A stretch of DNA of 64,000 nucleotides from assembly GCA_038258425.1 (NCBI GenBank), contig JBBSPV010000001.1:186001-250000 (forward strand), given 5' to 3'. The stretch comes from DATLGB01 sp038258425. Its GTDB lineage: Bacteria; Actinomycetota; Thermoleophilia; Solirubrobacterales; Solirubrobacteraceae. This document shows, piece after piece, positions 7,534-15,411 of this stretch (position 1 is its first letter; each line of letters starts with the position of its first letter). The translations under genes were made by a program, and so were the position numbers. The notes beneath the pieces were generated by a model. The model was not told the origin of the DNA. It made no database searches and was given only the letters and a program-made list of their open reading frames with translations.

Positions 7534-9161
7534 GCGGGCCGCTGCCGTTCGCCGCCGGGGCGGCGCACCTCGACGTCGTCCTGCTCGGCGTCCTGCTCGG
7601 GGCCGCGGCCCTGCTCGTGCTCGCCTACCGGACGCGGCTGCCGTACCCGATCCTGCTCGTCGTCGGCGGCGCCGCGCTCGGCTTCGTGCCGGGGCTGCCC
7701 GACGTCCAGCTCAACCCGGATCTCGTGCTCGTGCTCTTCCTGCCGCCGTTGCTCTACTCGGCGGCCTTCTTCTCCTCCCTGCGCGACCTGCGCGACAACC
7801 TGCGCCCGATCGGGCTGCTGTCCATCGGGCTCGTGATCGCCACCACGCTGACCGTCGGGGTGGCGGCCCACCTCGTGGTGGACGACCTGTCCTGGGCGGC
7901 CGCCTTCACGCTCGGCGCCATCCTCGCCCCGACCGATCCCGTGGCCGCGACCGCGATCGCCTCGCGCGCGGGCGCGCCGTTGCGGTTCGTGACGATCGTC
8001 GAGGGCGAGTCGCTCGTCAACGACGCGACGGCGCTGATCGCCTACAAGGTCGCCCTCGCGGCGGTGGTGACCGGGTCGTTCTCCCTCTTGGCCGCGGGGG
8101 CGTCCTTCGTCGCGGGAGCCGTCGCCGGGGTGGCCATCGGCATCGCCGTCGGCGTCGTCGTCGCGCGGTTGCGCAAGGTCATCGACGACGCCCCCACGGA
8201 GATCACCATCTCCCTGCTGACCCCGTACTTCGCCTACCTGCCGGCCGAGGCGCTCGGCGTCAGCGCCGTGTTGGCGGCCGTGACGTCGGGCATCTGGCTC
8301 GGCTGGCGCGCGCCGTCGCTCGTCACCCCGGCGACCCGGATGCAGCTCTTCTCGGTCTGGGAGGTGCTGTCGTTCGTGCTCAACGCGACGCTGTTCATCC
8401 TCGTCGGGCTGCAGCTGCCGGCCATCCTCGGCCGCATCACCGACGACTTCACGACCGGGCAGCTCGCCGGCTGGGCCGGCGTCGTGGCGCTCGCGGTGAT
8501 CCTCACGCGCTTCGTGTGGGTCTTCCCGTTGACCTACGTGCCGCGCTGGGCGTCCCGCCGCCTGCGCGAGCGCGATCCGTCGCCACCCTGGACGCACACG
8601 CTGCTGGTCGCCTGGACCGGCATGCGCGGGGCGGTGTCGCTGGCGGCCGCGCTCGCGCTGCCAGCGGCGGTGGACTTCCCCGGGCGCGACCTCGTCGTCT
8701 TCCTCGTCTACGCCGTGATCCTCGTGACGCTGCTAGGCCAGGGGCTGGCGCTGGCGCCGCTCATCCGCGTGCTCGGCATCCACGACGACGGGCGCGTGGA
8801 CCGGCTCGAGGTCAAGGCCCGCATCAAGGCGGCGAAGGCGGCCATCGACCGCATCGACGAGCTGCGGGGCGAGGAGTGGGTGCGCGACGAGAGCGCGGAG
8901 CGCATGCGCCAGTACCACGAGTTCCGCATCCGCCGCTTCCGCGCGCGCTTCGACGACGAGGACGACGGCGCGATCGACGACCGCTCCTTCGCCTATCAGC
9001 ACCTCCAGCGCCAAGTGCTCGACGCCCAGCGCGACCGGGTCGTCGAGCTGCGCAACGGGGGGACGATCAACGACGACGTCATGCGGCGCATCGTCCGCGA
9101 CCTGGACCTGGAGGACACCCGCCTGGAGATCCCGCCGGGCTCACCGCTTCCGGGGGGCTGA
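7530..9161 (+). CDS. CPA1-family Na+(K+)/H+ antiporter
   Basis: 543 residues, with about 12 membrane segments in the first 420 residues and a charged cytoplasmic tail of about 110. CPA1 landmarks are present: LILAPTDPVAATAI-like segment (GAILAPTDPVAATAIAS near 130) and the ion-binding pair in GESLVNDATALIAY near 160. TWTGMRGAVSLAAALALP-like residues near 365 are also typical. It should exchange cytoplasmic sodium or potassium for protons and help pH and salt balance. The GTG start overlaps the SDR stop by 4 bases. The soluble tail (EVKARIKAAKAAIDRIDE onward) is helical and could be a regulatory domain. The cation preference cannot be told from sequence. Confidence 0.9.
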   Translation: MSGPLPFAAGAAHLDVVLLGVLLGAAALLVLAYRTRLPYPILLVVGGAALGFVPGLPDVQLNPDLVLVLFLPPLLYSAAFFSSLRDLRDNLRPIGLLSIGLVIATTLTVGVAAHLVVDDLSWAAAFTLGAILAPTDPVAATAIASRAGAPLRFVTIVEGESLVNDATALIAYKVALAAVVTGSFSLLAAGASFVAGAVAGVAIGIAVGVVVARLRKVIDDAPTEITISLLTPYFAYLPAEALGVSAVLAAVTSGIWLGWRAPSLVTPATRMQLFSVWEVLSFVLNATLFILVGLQLPAILGRITDDFTTGQLAGWAGVVALAVILTRFVWVFPLTYVPRWASRRLRERDPSPPWTHTLLVAWTGMRGAVSLAAALALPAAVDFPGRDLVVFLVYAVILVTLLGQGLALAPLIRVLGIHDDGRVDRLEVKARIKAAKAAIDRIDELRGEEWVRDESAERMRQYHEFRIRRFRARFDDEDDGAIDDRSFAYQHLQRQVLDAQRDRVVELRNGGTINDDVMRRIVRDLDLEDTRLEIPPGSPLPGG

Positions 9162-9210
9162 GGAGGCGGGGGCTTCCGGGTGTGGGTGGCGGGGGCGGTG
9201 GCGGCTGGGT

Positions 9211-9262
9211 GGGGGGGGGGGGGGGGGGGGGGGGCGGCGGGGGGGGGCCGGGGGGGGGGGGG
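9211..9262 (+). repeat. poly-G tract (24 G, then 13 G) in the antiporter to tRNA-Ser gap
   Basis: An uninterrupted run of 24 G at 9211-9234 is followed by GC-rich sequence and a further run of 13 G at 9250-9262. The whole stretch 9165-9265 is almost only G on this strand. Such a tract could form G-quadruplexes, but homopolymers of this length are also typical of sequencing or assembly error, so its true length is doubtful. Confidence 0.7.
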
Positions 9263-9334
9263 TGGCTCGACGTTAAGGCCAACAGGGGCCCCCAACCTCG
9301 ACCACCCTCGGGGATCGGTACCTTCGGAACCCTC

Positions 9335-9424
9335 GGAGGGGTGGCAGAGTGGTCGAATGCGGTGGTCTTGAAAACCACTGAGTCGGTAGCCCCGGCTCCG
9401 GGGGTTCGAATCCCTCCCCCTCCG
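9335..9424 (+). tRNA. tRNA-Ser (anticodon TGA)
   Basis: The 90-base class II tRNA has acceptor stem GGAGGGG/CCCCTCC, D arm GGCAGAGTGGTCGAA, anticodon stem GTGGT/ACCAC around TGA, a long variable arm (CGGTAGCCCCGGCTCCG) and T arm GGGGGTTCGAATCCC. It decodes UCA and, by wobble, other UCN codons. CCA is not encoded. It is the second serine tRNA in 4 kb, on the opposite strand to the first. Confidence 0.95.
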
Positions 9425-9566
9425 CTCGGGTCTGCGTTTTGCCTGCTATTTGGCGGCTTCTGCGGGCCGGTCTGCCGGACTTTCTCAGTCGGCCCGAGAC
9501 CGCTGGAGACCGCTCAAGGGGGCCTGATGGGGCACCAAGCATTTCCCAGATCTCGGCGCGGCGGGG

Positions 9567-10139
9567 TCACGGTGGCACGCCGTACGACTTGGCGTTGCGG
9601 TCGTCGGCCGGGCGGAGGCTCTGGCGGGTGGCGGCTTGGGTGACCGGGCAGCGGGTGGGGTGACCGCAGACGTCGGGCTCGCAGAGGCGGCAGGTGTGGC
9701 GCGCGTCGTCTCGGTCGTGCACGGTGCCGGCGAGGGCCTTTGCGAGCACGTCGGCCAGCAGCTCGCGGTCCCGGGCGCTGAGGGGCGAGAGCATGCCGTC
9801 GAGCGACTGCGCGCGGGCCGCGAGGATGGCACGTGCGCGGCGGCGCCCCAGGTCGGTGAGGTGGATCTCGCGAGCTCGGCCGTCGGTCGGGCTCGGCGTC
9901 GCCGTGGCCAGGCCGTCGGTGACGAGTCGCTGGACGATGCGCACGGCGCCGGAGTGACTGAGTCCGGTGATGCGGGCGAGGTCGTCGATCGAGGCGCCGT
10001 CGGCGAAGGTGCTCAGCGAGGCGAGGGTCGCGGCCGGGGAGAGGTCTTGTCCGATCTCGCGATGCATCGCGCCGACGGCCGCGAGCGCAAAGGCCCCGAT
10101 GAGGTTGGCCGCGCGGAGCTGTGCGTCATGGGCGGTCAC
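9567..10139 (-). CDS. MarR-family regulator with a C-terminal cysteine cluster
   Basis: 190 residues. The winged helix-turn-helix is at about 50-120, with DDLARITGLSHSGAVRIV as recognition region and DGRAREIHLTDLG as the wing. After the dimer helix the tail reads ARHTCRLCEPDVCGHPTRCPV, giving four cysteines spaced C-x2-C-x4-C-x5-C. This pattern could hold zinc or an iron-sulfur cluster and is not part of standard MarR proteins, so the repressor may sense metal, redox state or nitric oxide. The GTG start overlaps the stop of the upstream lipoprotein gene by 4 bases, so the two form an operon. The ligand is unknown. Confidence 0.78.
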   Translation of the reverse strand: MTAHDAQLRAANLIGAFALAAVGAMHREIGQDLSPAATLASLSTFADGASIDDLARITGLSHSGAVRIVQRLVTDGLATATPSPTDGRAREIHLTDLGRRRARAILAARAQSLDGMLSPLSARDRELLADVLAKALAGTVHDRDDARHTCRLCEPDVCGHPTRCPVTQAATRQSLRPADDRNAKSYGVPP

Positions 10140-10600
10140 GGCGCTCGGCCACTCCCGTCGATCACCCGGTTGAGCGCGGTGAACGCCCGTCGGAGCTCTC
10201 GGGGCACCGTTCCTGCTGCGGCGGCATACGCGCGCCCCCGGTAGGTGAGGATGTACGTCTGGCTCTGCGGTCGGGCGGTGCCGGCCGCGTGGACGCGACG
10301 AGGAAGCTTGGCGAGCCGGGCCCGGATGCGCTCCAGGGTTGAAGCTCGGAGGCGGAAGTCGATGATGCGTCGTCCGGCGCCGCCATAGCGCTTGTCCAGG
10401 CGGGCGGTGCCATCGGTTCGCAGCGTGACGACGTCGAGCGTGGCAACGAGCCCGCCGTTGCGCTGAAAGCGCGCGAGGACTGGTGCGGCCTGGCGCGGGG
10501 TCGGCGTTGTCGTCGGGTCGGTGGGTGCTGTCTTGTCGGCGCCGCACGCCGCAACGAGGCAGACGAGCGCGAACACCCCGCACTGGCACAAATATCGCAC
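10136..10600 (-). CDS. putative lipoprotein, co-transcribed with a MarR regulator
   Basis: 154 residues, not recognised as a characterised family. The N-terminus MRYLCQCGVFALVCLVAAC is a lipoprotein signal with lipobox LVAAC, followed by a Thr/Pro-rich linker (TAPTDPTTTPTP). The remainder is a small alpha/beta domain (VLARFQRNGGLVATLDVV ... QTYILTYRGRAYAA), so it should sit anchored on the outer face of the membrane. The start is a GTG close behind an A/T-rich patch (AAATATATGA) that could serve as a -10 region. The downstream MarR gene overlaps by 4 bases. A sensing or envelope role is a guess. Confidence 0.65.
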   Translation of the reverse strand: MRYLCQCGVFALVCLVAACGADKTAPTDPTTTPTPRQAAPVLARFQRNGGLVATLDVVTLRTDGTARLDKRYGGAGRRIIDFRLRASTLERIRARLAKLPRRVHAAGTARPQSQTYILTYRGRAYAAAAGTVPRELRRAFTALNRVIDGSGRAP

Positions 10601-10700
10601 GGTGTCATATATTTCCCGAGGGGCACGTTTTCACGCGTCCTGCTGTCGGGTGCCGGATGCGCGGCGAGTCGGCCTCGCCGGCCGGCCGGACGGTGTGTCC

Positions 10701-12104
10701 CTACGCGCCGAGCAGATCCGCGATCGCGGCGATGCCGCGCTTGATCGACGGCTCGCTGAGGTTGCCGAAGCCGAGCACGAGCGCGGGCGGATGGTCGCCG
10801 ACGCCGAGGCGGTACTGCCCCATCGGGTAGACGGCGACCGATCGCTGCCGGGCGGCGGCGACCACGGTGCGCTCGTCGGCGCCCGAAGGCAGGCGCAGCA
10901 CCGCGTGGAAGCCGGCCGCGAGTCCGTCGAGCCGGGCGCCGGGGGCGTGCTCGGCCAACGCCTCGACGAGCGCCCGGCGGCGGGCGGCGTAGACCCTGCG
11001 CATGCGCCGGAGGTGGCGGTCGTAGCGGCCGGACTCCATGAGGCGGGCCAGCGCCAGCTGGTCGAGTGCGGGCGAGCCGCGGTCGGCGAGGTCCTTCTCG
11101 GCCGTCACGGCTCCGAGCAGCGCCGGCGGGCAGACGATCCAGCCCAGCCGCAGGGCGGGCGCCAAGGACTTGCTGACCGAGCCGATGGTCATGACCCGGT
11201 CGGGGGCGAGGCCCTGCAGCGATCCGACCGCCTGCCGGTCGTAGCGGAACTCGGCGTCGTAGTCGTCCTCGATGACGACGCCGTCGCGGCTATCCGCCCA
11301 CCGGAGGATCTCGCGCCGACGCTCCGGCGCGAGGACGACGCCGGTCGGAGTCTGGTGGGCCGGCGTCAGGAGCACCGCCCGCACGTCGGCGTCGGTCAGC
11401 GACGCGACGTCAGCGCCGCGCCTATCGACGGGCAGTGGGATGGCGCGCAGGCCGGCCCGGGCGGCGATCGCGTCCCAGTCGCGGTGGCCCGGGTCCTCGA
11501 TGCCGACGCTCGAGTGCCCGGACCGGGCGAGCGCGCCCAAGGCGAGATGCAGGCCCTGGGTGAACCCGCCGCAGACGACGAGCTGCTCATCGCCGGCCAC
11601 GGCGCCACGGACGCGGCGCAGGTACGCCGCGACGACCGCGTGCAGCTCCGGCCGGCCACGCGGGTCGCCGTAGCCGACCGCGTCCGCCGCGGCGGTGCGG
11701 CCGACCTCGCCCAGCGCCCAGAGCCAGTCGCGCATCGGGAAGCTCGTGAGGTCCGGGAGGCCCGGCCTGAAGTCGACCGCCACGGGCTGAACCCGCACCG
11801 ACCGGAGCGCCGGCGGGGTGCTCGGCGGCGCCGGCGTCGGCGCCACCCGCGTCGCCGAGCCGGCCCGCGCGACGAGGTAGCCCTCCGCGGCGAGCTGCTC
11901 GAAGCAGTCCTGGACCAGGCCCCGGGAGACCCCGAGCTCACGGGCCATCTCACGGGAGGACGGCAGGCGCTCGCCCGCCGTGAGCCGCCCGGATCGCACG
12001 GCCTTGCGGAGCGCCGCCTGCAGCTGGACGCCGAGCCTCCCTCGGTGCGTCCGATCGAGGTCGACCAGGAGCTCAGGAGCCAAACCGGACCACTCGATTG
12101 CCAT
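10701..12104 (-). CDS. MocR-type regulator (GntR DNA-binding domain plus aminotransferase fold)
   Basis: 467 residues. The N-terminal GntR winged helix (about 20-85) contains AGERLPSSREMARELGVSRG. A linker leads to a class I aminotransferase-like domain (about 105-467) with the PLP lysine in TIGSVSKSLAPALRLGW near 290 and the PLP-binding EDDYDAEFRYD near 250. MocR proteins bind PLP or an amino-compound adduct and usually activate genes next to them. This one diverges from the cysteine-dioxygenase-like gene at 12152 with 47 bases between the start codons, so it very likely controls that gene and itself. Relatives include TauR, PdxR and GabR; the effector is not evident. Confidence 0.9.
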   Translation of the reverse strand: MAIEWSGLAPELLVDLDRTHRGRLGVQLQAALRKAVRSGRLTAGERLPSSREMARELGVSRGLVQDCFEQLAAEGYLVARAGSATRVAPTPAPPSTPPALRSVRVQPVAVDFRPGLPDLTSFPMRDWLWALGEVGRTAAADAVGYGDPRGRPELHAVVAAYLRRVRGAVAGDEQLVVCGGFTQGLHLALGALARSGHSSVGIEDPGHRDWDAIAARAGLRAIPLPVDRRGADVASLTDADVRAVLLTPAHQTPTGVVLAPERRREILRWADSRDGVVIEDDYDAEFRYDRQAVGSLQGLAPDRVMTIGSVSKSLAPALRLGWIVCPPALLGAVTAEKDLADRGSPALDQLALARLMESGRYDRHLRRMRRVYAARRRALVEALAEHAPGARLDGLAAGFHAVLRLPSGADERTVVAAARQRSVAVYPMGQYRLGVGDHPPALVLGFGNLSEPSIKRGIAAIADLLGA

Positions 12105-12115
12105 CGGATTGGAAC

Positions 12116-12144
12116 TTACCAGGGGTCCGGATCGGCGCTACGGT
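12116..12144 (+). promoter_or_regulatory. promoter of the cysteine-dioxygenase-like gene
   Basis: TTACCA (12116-12121), a 17-base spacer and TACGGT (12139-12144) form a -35/-10 pair, with the ATG 7 bases after the -10 box, so the mRNA should be leaderless. The divergent MocR promoter must overlap this region. Confidence 0.5.
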
Positions 12145-12151
12145 GCTGCCC

Positions 12152-12718
12152 ATGACCGACCTCACCGCCGTTGCCCCCAGCCCCGGTCGGGACGTCGGGC
12201 AACTCGACAGCCTGATCTCGGCCATCCGCCACGCGGTGACCGAAGAGGGCGACTGGTCCGCCGTCGCCCAGCGCGTAGCGGCCGCGATCGCCGGCCGGCT
12301 GCCGGATGCCTCCATCCTCGCCCCGCACGAGCGGACGGCCCCGGCGGACGGGCTCACCACGCACTGCCTCCACGTCGAGCCCGACGGCTCGTTCTCCCTC
12401 GTCGCGTTCGTCTGCGACCAGCACCAGGAGACGCCCATCCACGACCACGTGACCTGGTGCGTGTTCGGCGTGGTCGCCGGCGAGCCCGTCGAGGACTACT
12501 ACGCCGTCGACCCGGCGACGAGCGAGCTGATGGCCCGCGGGCGTCGGACGTGCCCGGTGGGCACGGTCGACGGCGCCGCGCCTCCGGGCGACATCCATCG
12601 CCTCGGCAACCCGCATCCGGAGACGGCGATCTCCCTCCACGTCTACGGCACCGACATCTCGCGGATCGGCACGAGCGTACGTCGGGTCTACGAGGCCGGC
12701 CGCTCGCCGTCCCAGTAG
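12152..12718 (+). CDS. cysteine dioxygenase-like (thiol dioxygenase) cupin protein
   Basis: 188 residues, cupin fold. The first metal motif is TPIHDHVTWCVFGVVAGEP (two histidines), and the second-motif histidine is in AISLHVYGTD near 165, as in bacterial cysteine and 3-mercaptopropionate dioxygenases. These non-heme iron enzymes oxidise a thiol to a sulfinate with O2. The divergent MocR regulator, a family that often senses amino-sulfur compounds, fits a role in cysteine or related thiol catabolism. The ATG at 12152 is placed 7 bases after a -10 box. The 3' end overlaps the end of the convergent cupin gene by 31 bases. The exact thiol is uncertain. Confidence 0.75.
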   Translation: MTDLTAVAPSPGRDVGQLDSLISAIRHAVTEEGDWSAVAQRVAAAIAGRLPDASILAPHERTAPADGLTTHCLHVEPDGSFSLVAFVCDQHQETPIHDHVTWCVFGVVAGEPVEDYYAVDPATSELMARGRRTCPVGTVDGAAPPGDIHRLGNPHPETAISLHVYGTDISRIGTSVRRVYEAGRSPSQ

Positions 12719-13161
12719 TCGCGCTCGTCCCCGCGGCGGAAGAGCAGGCGCACGTCCGGGCCGAAGACGCCGACCTTGTCGCTGTCCTCGTAGACCGTGG
12801 CGGCGCACTCGGCGCGCTCGGAGACGATGAGCACGCGCGCGGGGGCCGCCGCGGCGTTGGCGATCCTGTGCGCGCCCGCGGGGCCGCGCGGGAAGCCCAC
12901 GACGTCGCCCGCCTCCGCCACCACGTCCCCGGCCGGCGTGCGCACGGTCGGCGCGCCGGAGAGCACGAACAGCCACTCCTCCTCCACCAGTTCGTAGTGG
13001 TAGGGGCAGACCGCCTGGCCCTGCGCGAGCACCACGAGGCTCGCGGCGAGCTTCGACGCCCCCAGCTGGTCGCGAAGCTTCGCGTAGGGCGCCCGGTAGC
13101 CGTCCGGCTCGTACTCGTCGACGTGCAGCTGCGCATCGTCGAACAGGTTGAAACGCCTCAC
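12688..13161 (-). CDS. cupin-domain protein (second of a tandem pair)
   Basis: 157 residues, a single cupin barrel with PYHYELVEEEWLFVLSGAPTV as first motif and GDVVGFPRGPAGAHRIAN as second; together they supply the usual His/Glu metal ligands. The C-terminal part (DSDKVGVFGPDVRLLFRRGD) is shared with its upstream neighbour, so the pair arose by duplication. The GTG start has GGGAGG just before it and overlaps the neighbour's TGA by 4 bases. Function is unknown; such stand-alone cupins are often sugar isomerases or metal enzymes of undefined substrate. Confidence 0.75.
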   Translation of the reverse strand: MRRFNLFDDAQLHVDEYEPDGYRAPYAKLRDQLGASKLAASLVVLAQGQAVCPYHYELVEEEWLFVLSGAPTVRTPAGDVVAEAGDVVGFPRGPAGAHRIANAAAAPARVLIVSERAECAATVYEDSDKVGVFGPDVRLLFRRGDERDYWDGERPAS

Positions 13162-13616
13162 TCGCCCTCCCAGTAGTCGACCGCCGCGGCCTCGGGGAGG
13201 TTCGGGCGCAGCCACGGCGTGCGGACCCCGACCTTGCCGCTGTCGGGGTAGACGACGACGTTGACCGGCGCCCGGTTGGAGAGGATGACGACCCGGCAGG
13301 GCGTCTCGGACGCGTTGATCACCTGGTGCGCGCCGTCCGGGCCAATCTCGAAGCAGACGACGTCGCCGGGCGCCAGAACCTCCTCGCCCTCCGGCGTGCG
13401 GACCGTCGGCGTCCCCGACAGCACGATGAGCCATTCCTCCTGGGCGGTCTCCCAGTGGTACGGCCAGGTCCGCTGCCCGGGCGGCACGTCGAGGACGGCA
13501 CCGCCGAGGTGCTCACCTCCGACGCCCCGACGCAGATCGGCCTCGCGCGCCCCGAAGCCCTCCGGACGGTCGGCGTCGTCTTCCGGCTCCAGCCGATCGA
13601 GGTTCACTCGGGCCAT
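13158..13616 (-). CDS. cupin-domain protein (first of a tandem pair)
   Basis: 152 residues, homologous to the following gene: PYHWETAQEEWLIVLSGTPTV matches its first metal motif and GDVVCFEIGPDGAHQVIN its second, with the same tail pattern (PDSGKVGVRTPWLRPN). The start MARVNLDRLEPED is the ATG at 13616. The adjacent dinB stop lies 26 bases upstream on the same strand, so the three genes might share a transcript. Members of this group resemble cupins annotated as 'cupin domain-containing protein' with no assigned reaction. Confidence 0.75.
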   Translation of the reverse strand: MARVNLDRLEPEDDADRPEGFGAREADLRRGVGGEHLGGAVLDVPPGQRTWPYHWETAQEEWLIVLSGTPTVRTPEGEEVLAPGDVVCFEIGPDGAHQVINASETPCRVVILSNRAPVNVVVYPDSGKVGVRTPWLRPNLPEAAAVDYWEGE

Positions 13617-13642
13617 GGCGCCGCCGTACCCGCTGCGCACTG

Positions 13643-14716
13643 TCACGCACACGACCGAGGGTCGCACCCGGGGTCGACCCCGAGTAGGTCGAGCTGCTCG
13701 CCCATGTGCGGGGCGCCGAGGTTCGTCACCGTCAGGCCGAGCAGCGTGACGGCCCGGCGCTCGATCGCCGGCCGCGCCTCGGCGAGCAGGACGCGTGCCG
13801 CGGCGAGGACGTCGCGCGGCGCGGCGGTGGCCAGCGGGAGCGTCCGCGAGCGGGTCGCGCGCGAGAAGTCGCCGTAGCGCAGGCGCAGCACGACGGTGCG
13901 ACCCGTGAGGCCGGCCTTCGCCATGCGCCCGGTCACGCGTTCGGTGAGCCGCGCGAGCACGGCGTCGAGCTCCGCGGACCAGCCCGTGCGCCGGATCGCG
14001 CTCTGCGACCCGACCGAGCGGCGCCCGCGCCCGCGGCGGATCGGCGGGTCCCGGTTGTGGGCGAGCGCGTGGACGTAGCGGCCCGAGGCCTTGCCGAGCA
14101 CGGCCATGAGCGCCGGCTCGCCGAGCTCCGCGACCTCGGCGACCGTCCGCAGCCCGTGGAGGTGCAGCTTGCGCGCCGTCGCCTCGCCGACGCCCCACAG
14201 GTCCTCCACCGCGAGCCCGTGCAGGAAGGCGAGCTCCCACTCCGGCTCGATGACGCACAGCCCGTCCGGCTTGGCGGCGCGGCCGGCCATCTTCGCGACG
14301 ATCCGGGTGCTGCCCCCGCCGACGGTCACCGACAGCCCGGCGTCCGCGCGCACCCGCTCCCGGACCCGGGCGCCGATCCCGACCGGGTCGCCCGGACCTC
14401 GCACGTGGAGGAAGGCCTCCTCCATCGAGCGTCCCTCGACGTCGGCCCCGCAGGAGCGGAAGACCGCGAACACCGCCCGGCTGGCCTCCACGTAGGCGTC
14501 GAAGCGCGGCGAGACGACGGCCGCGTCCGGGCACAGCGAGCGGGCCCTGCGCCCGCCCATGCCGCCGCGGACGCCGTACGCGCGCGCCTCGTAGCTCGCG
14601 GCCATGACCACGCCCCCGCCCACGACCACGGGCCGGCCGCGCAGGTCCGGCCGGTCGCGCTGCTCGACCGCCGCGAAGAACGCGTCGACGTCGGCGTGGA
14701 GGAAGGCGGATGGCAC
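13643..14716 (-). CDS. dinB: DNA polymerase IV (Y-family translesion polymerase)
   Basis: 357 residues. Motif I LHADVDAFFAAVEQ (metal-binding Asp and steric-gate Phe) is at the N-terminus, the helix-hairpin-helix LWGVGEATARKL near 180, and the little-finger domain runs to the end. The polymerase inserts bases opposite damage and lacks proofreading. The normally invariant catalytic SxDE motif reads SMEE (RSMEEAFLHV near residue 98): the first acidic metal ligand is Glu instead of Asp. The start is the GTG of VPSAFLHAD. It overlaps by a few bases the region leading to the divergent ArsR promoter. No SOS box was evident to me. Confidence 0.88.
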   Translation of the reverse strand: MPSAFLHADVDAFFAAVEQRDRPDLRGRPVVVGGGVVMAASYEARAYGVRGGMGGRRARSLCPDAAVVSPRFDAYVEASRAVFAVFRSCGADVEGRSMEEAFLHVRGPGDPVGIGARVRERVRADAGLSVTVGGGSTRIVAKMAGRAAKPDGLCVIEPEWELAFLHGLAVEDLWGVGEATARKLHLHGLRTVAEVAELGEPALMAVLGKASGRYVHALAHNRDPPIRRGRGRRSVGSQSAIRRTGWSAELDAVLARLTERVTGRMAKAGLTGRTVVLRLRYGDFSRATRSRTLPLATAAPRDVLAAARVLLAEARPAIERRAVTLLGLTVTNLGAPHMGEQLDLLGVDPGCDPRSCA

Positions 14717-14772
14717 GAACGCATGTTCGCATCGACGCCGGACGGTCGTCGTCCGACCCATCCGAAACGTGC

Positions 14773-14801
14773 TTGACAAGAATAGTTGTCGGTGCGAGGC
14801 T
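14773..14801 (+). promoter_or_regulatory. ArsR-gene promoter with palindromic operator
   Basis: A consensus -35 box TTGACA (14773-14778) is followed by 17 bases and GAGGCT (14796-14801); GTG follows after 7 bases, giving a leaderless transcript. The inverted repeat GACAA-N6-TTGTC (14775-14790) covers the -35 box and the spacer, where a bound repressor would block RNA polymerase. It is the likely operator of the ArsR protein encoded just downstream. Confidence 0.65.
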
Positions 14802-14808
14802 GCCGGCC

Positions 14809-15411
14809 GTGCACGACGTCACCGTCATCGACGACCCCGCCGCGGCCGAGGCGTCCCTCGCCCCGATCCGGGCCCGGCTGCTGGCGGAGCTCGCTTCCGC
14901 ACCTGGGTCCGCCAGCACGCTCGCGGCCCGCGTCGGGCTCACCCGCCAGAAGGCGAACTACCACCTGCGGGCGCTGGAGCGCCACGGCCTGGCGGAGCTC
15001 GTCGAGGAGCGCCGCAAGGGCAACTGCACGGAGCGCGTGCTCCAGGCGACGGCCGCCTCCTACGTGATCTCGCCGACCGCCCTGCCGGCGGTCGCGCCGG
15101 ATCCGTCTCGTGACCCGGACCAGCGCTCCGCGCGCTGGCTGCTCGCGGTCGCGGGGCGCTTGGTCCGGGAGGTCGGTGAGCTCATCACCGGCGCGAGCGC
15201 GGCCGGCAAGCCGCTCGCGACGCTCGGGATCGACAGCGAGGTGCGCTTCGCGTCGGCGCAGGACCGGGCCGCGTTCGCCGTCGAGCTGGCGCATGCCGTC
15301 AACGGCCTCGTCGCCAAGTACCACGACGAGGCCGCCCCCGGCGGCCGTCCGCACCGGTTCGTCGTCGCCCTGCATCCCACCCCCACCCAAGAGAAGGAGC
15401 CCCAGTCATGA
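14809..15411 (+). CDS. ArsR-type helix-turn-helix regulator
   Basis: 200 residues. A winged helix near 25-85 contains STLAARVGLTRQKANYHLRAL as recognition region and LAELVEERRKGN as wing. The C-terminal half (LITGASAAGKPLATLGID...) is longer than in metal-sensing ArsR proteins, and no cysteine metal site is seen. It precedes by a 4-base overlap (ATGA) an SRPBCC-domain gene. ArsR-SRPBCC pairs are frequent in actinobacteria, where the regulator controls its own operon. The GTG at 14809 is set by the promoter 7 bases upstream. The signal is unknown. Confidence 0.82.
   Translation: MHDVTVIDDPAAAEASLAPIRARLLAELASAPGSASTLAARVGLTRQKANYHLRALERHGLAELVEERRKGNCTERVLQATAASYVISPTALPAVAPDPSRDPDQRSARWLLAVAGRLVREVGELITGASAAGKPLATLGIDSEVRFASAQDRAAFAVELAHAVNGLVAKYHDEAAPGGRPHRFVVALHPTPTQEKEPQS

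Noticed and set aside
4476..9161. A 1561-codon plus-strand open frame spanning tRNA, zwf, the SDR and the antiporter
   Set aside because: Only the part from 7530 matches a protein family; the rest is out-of-frame or antisense reading through other genes.
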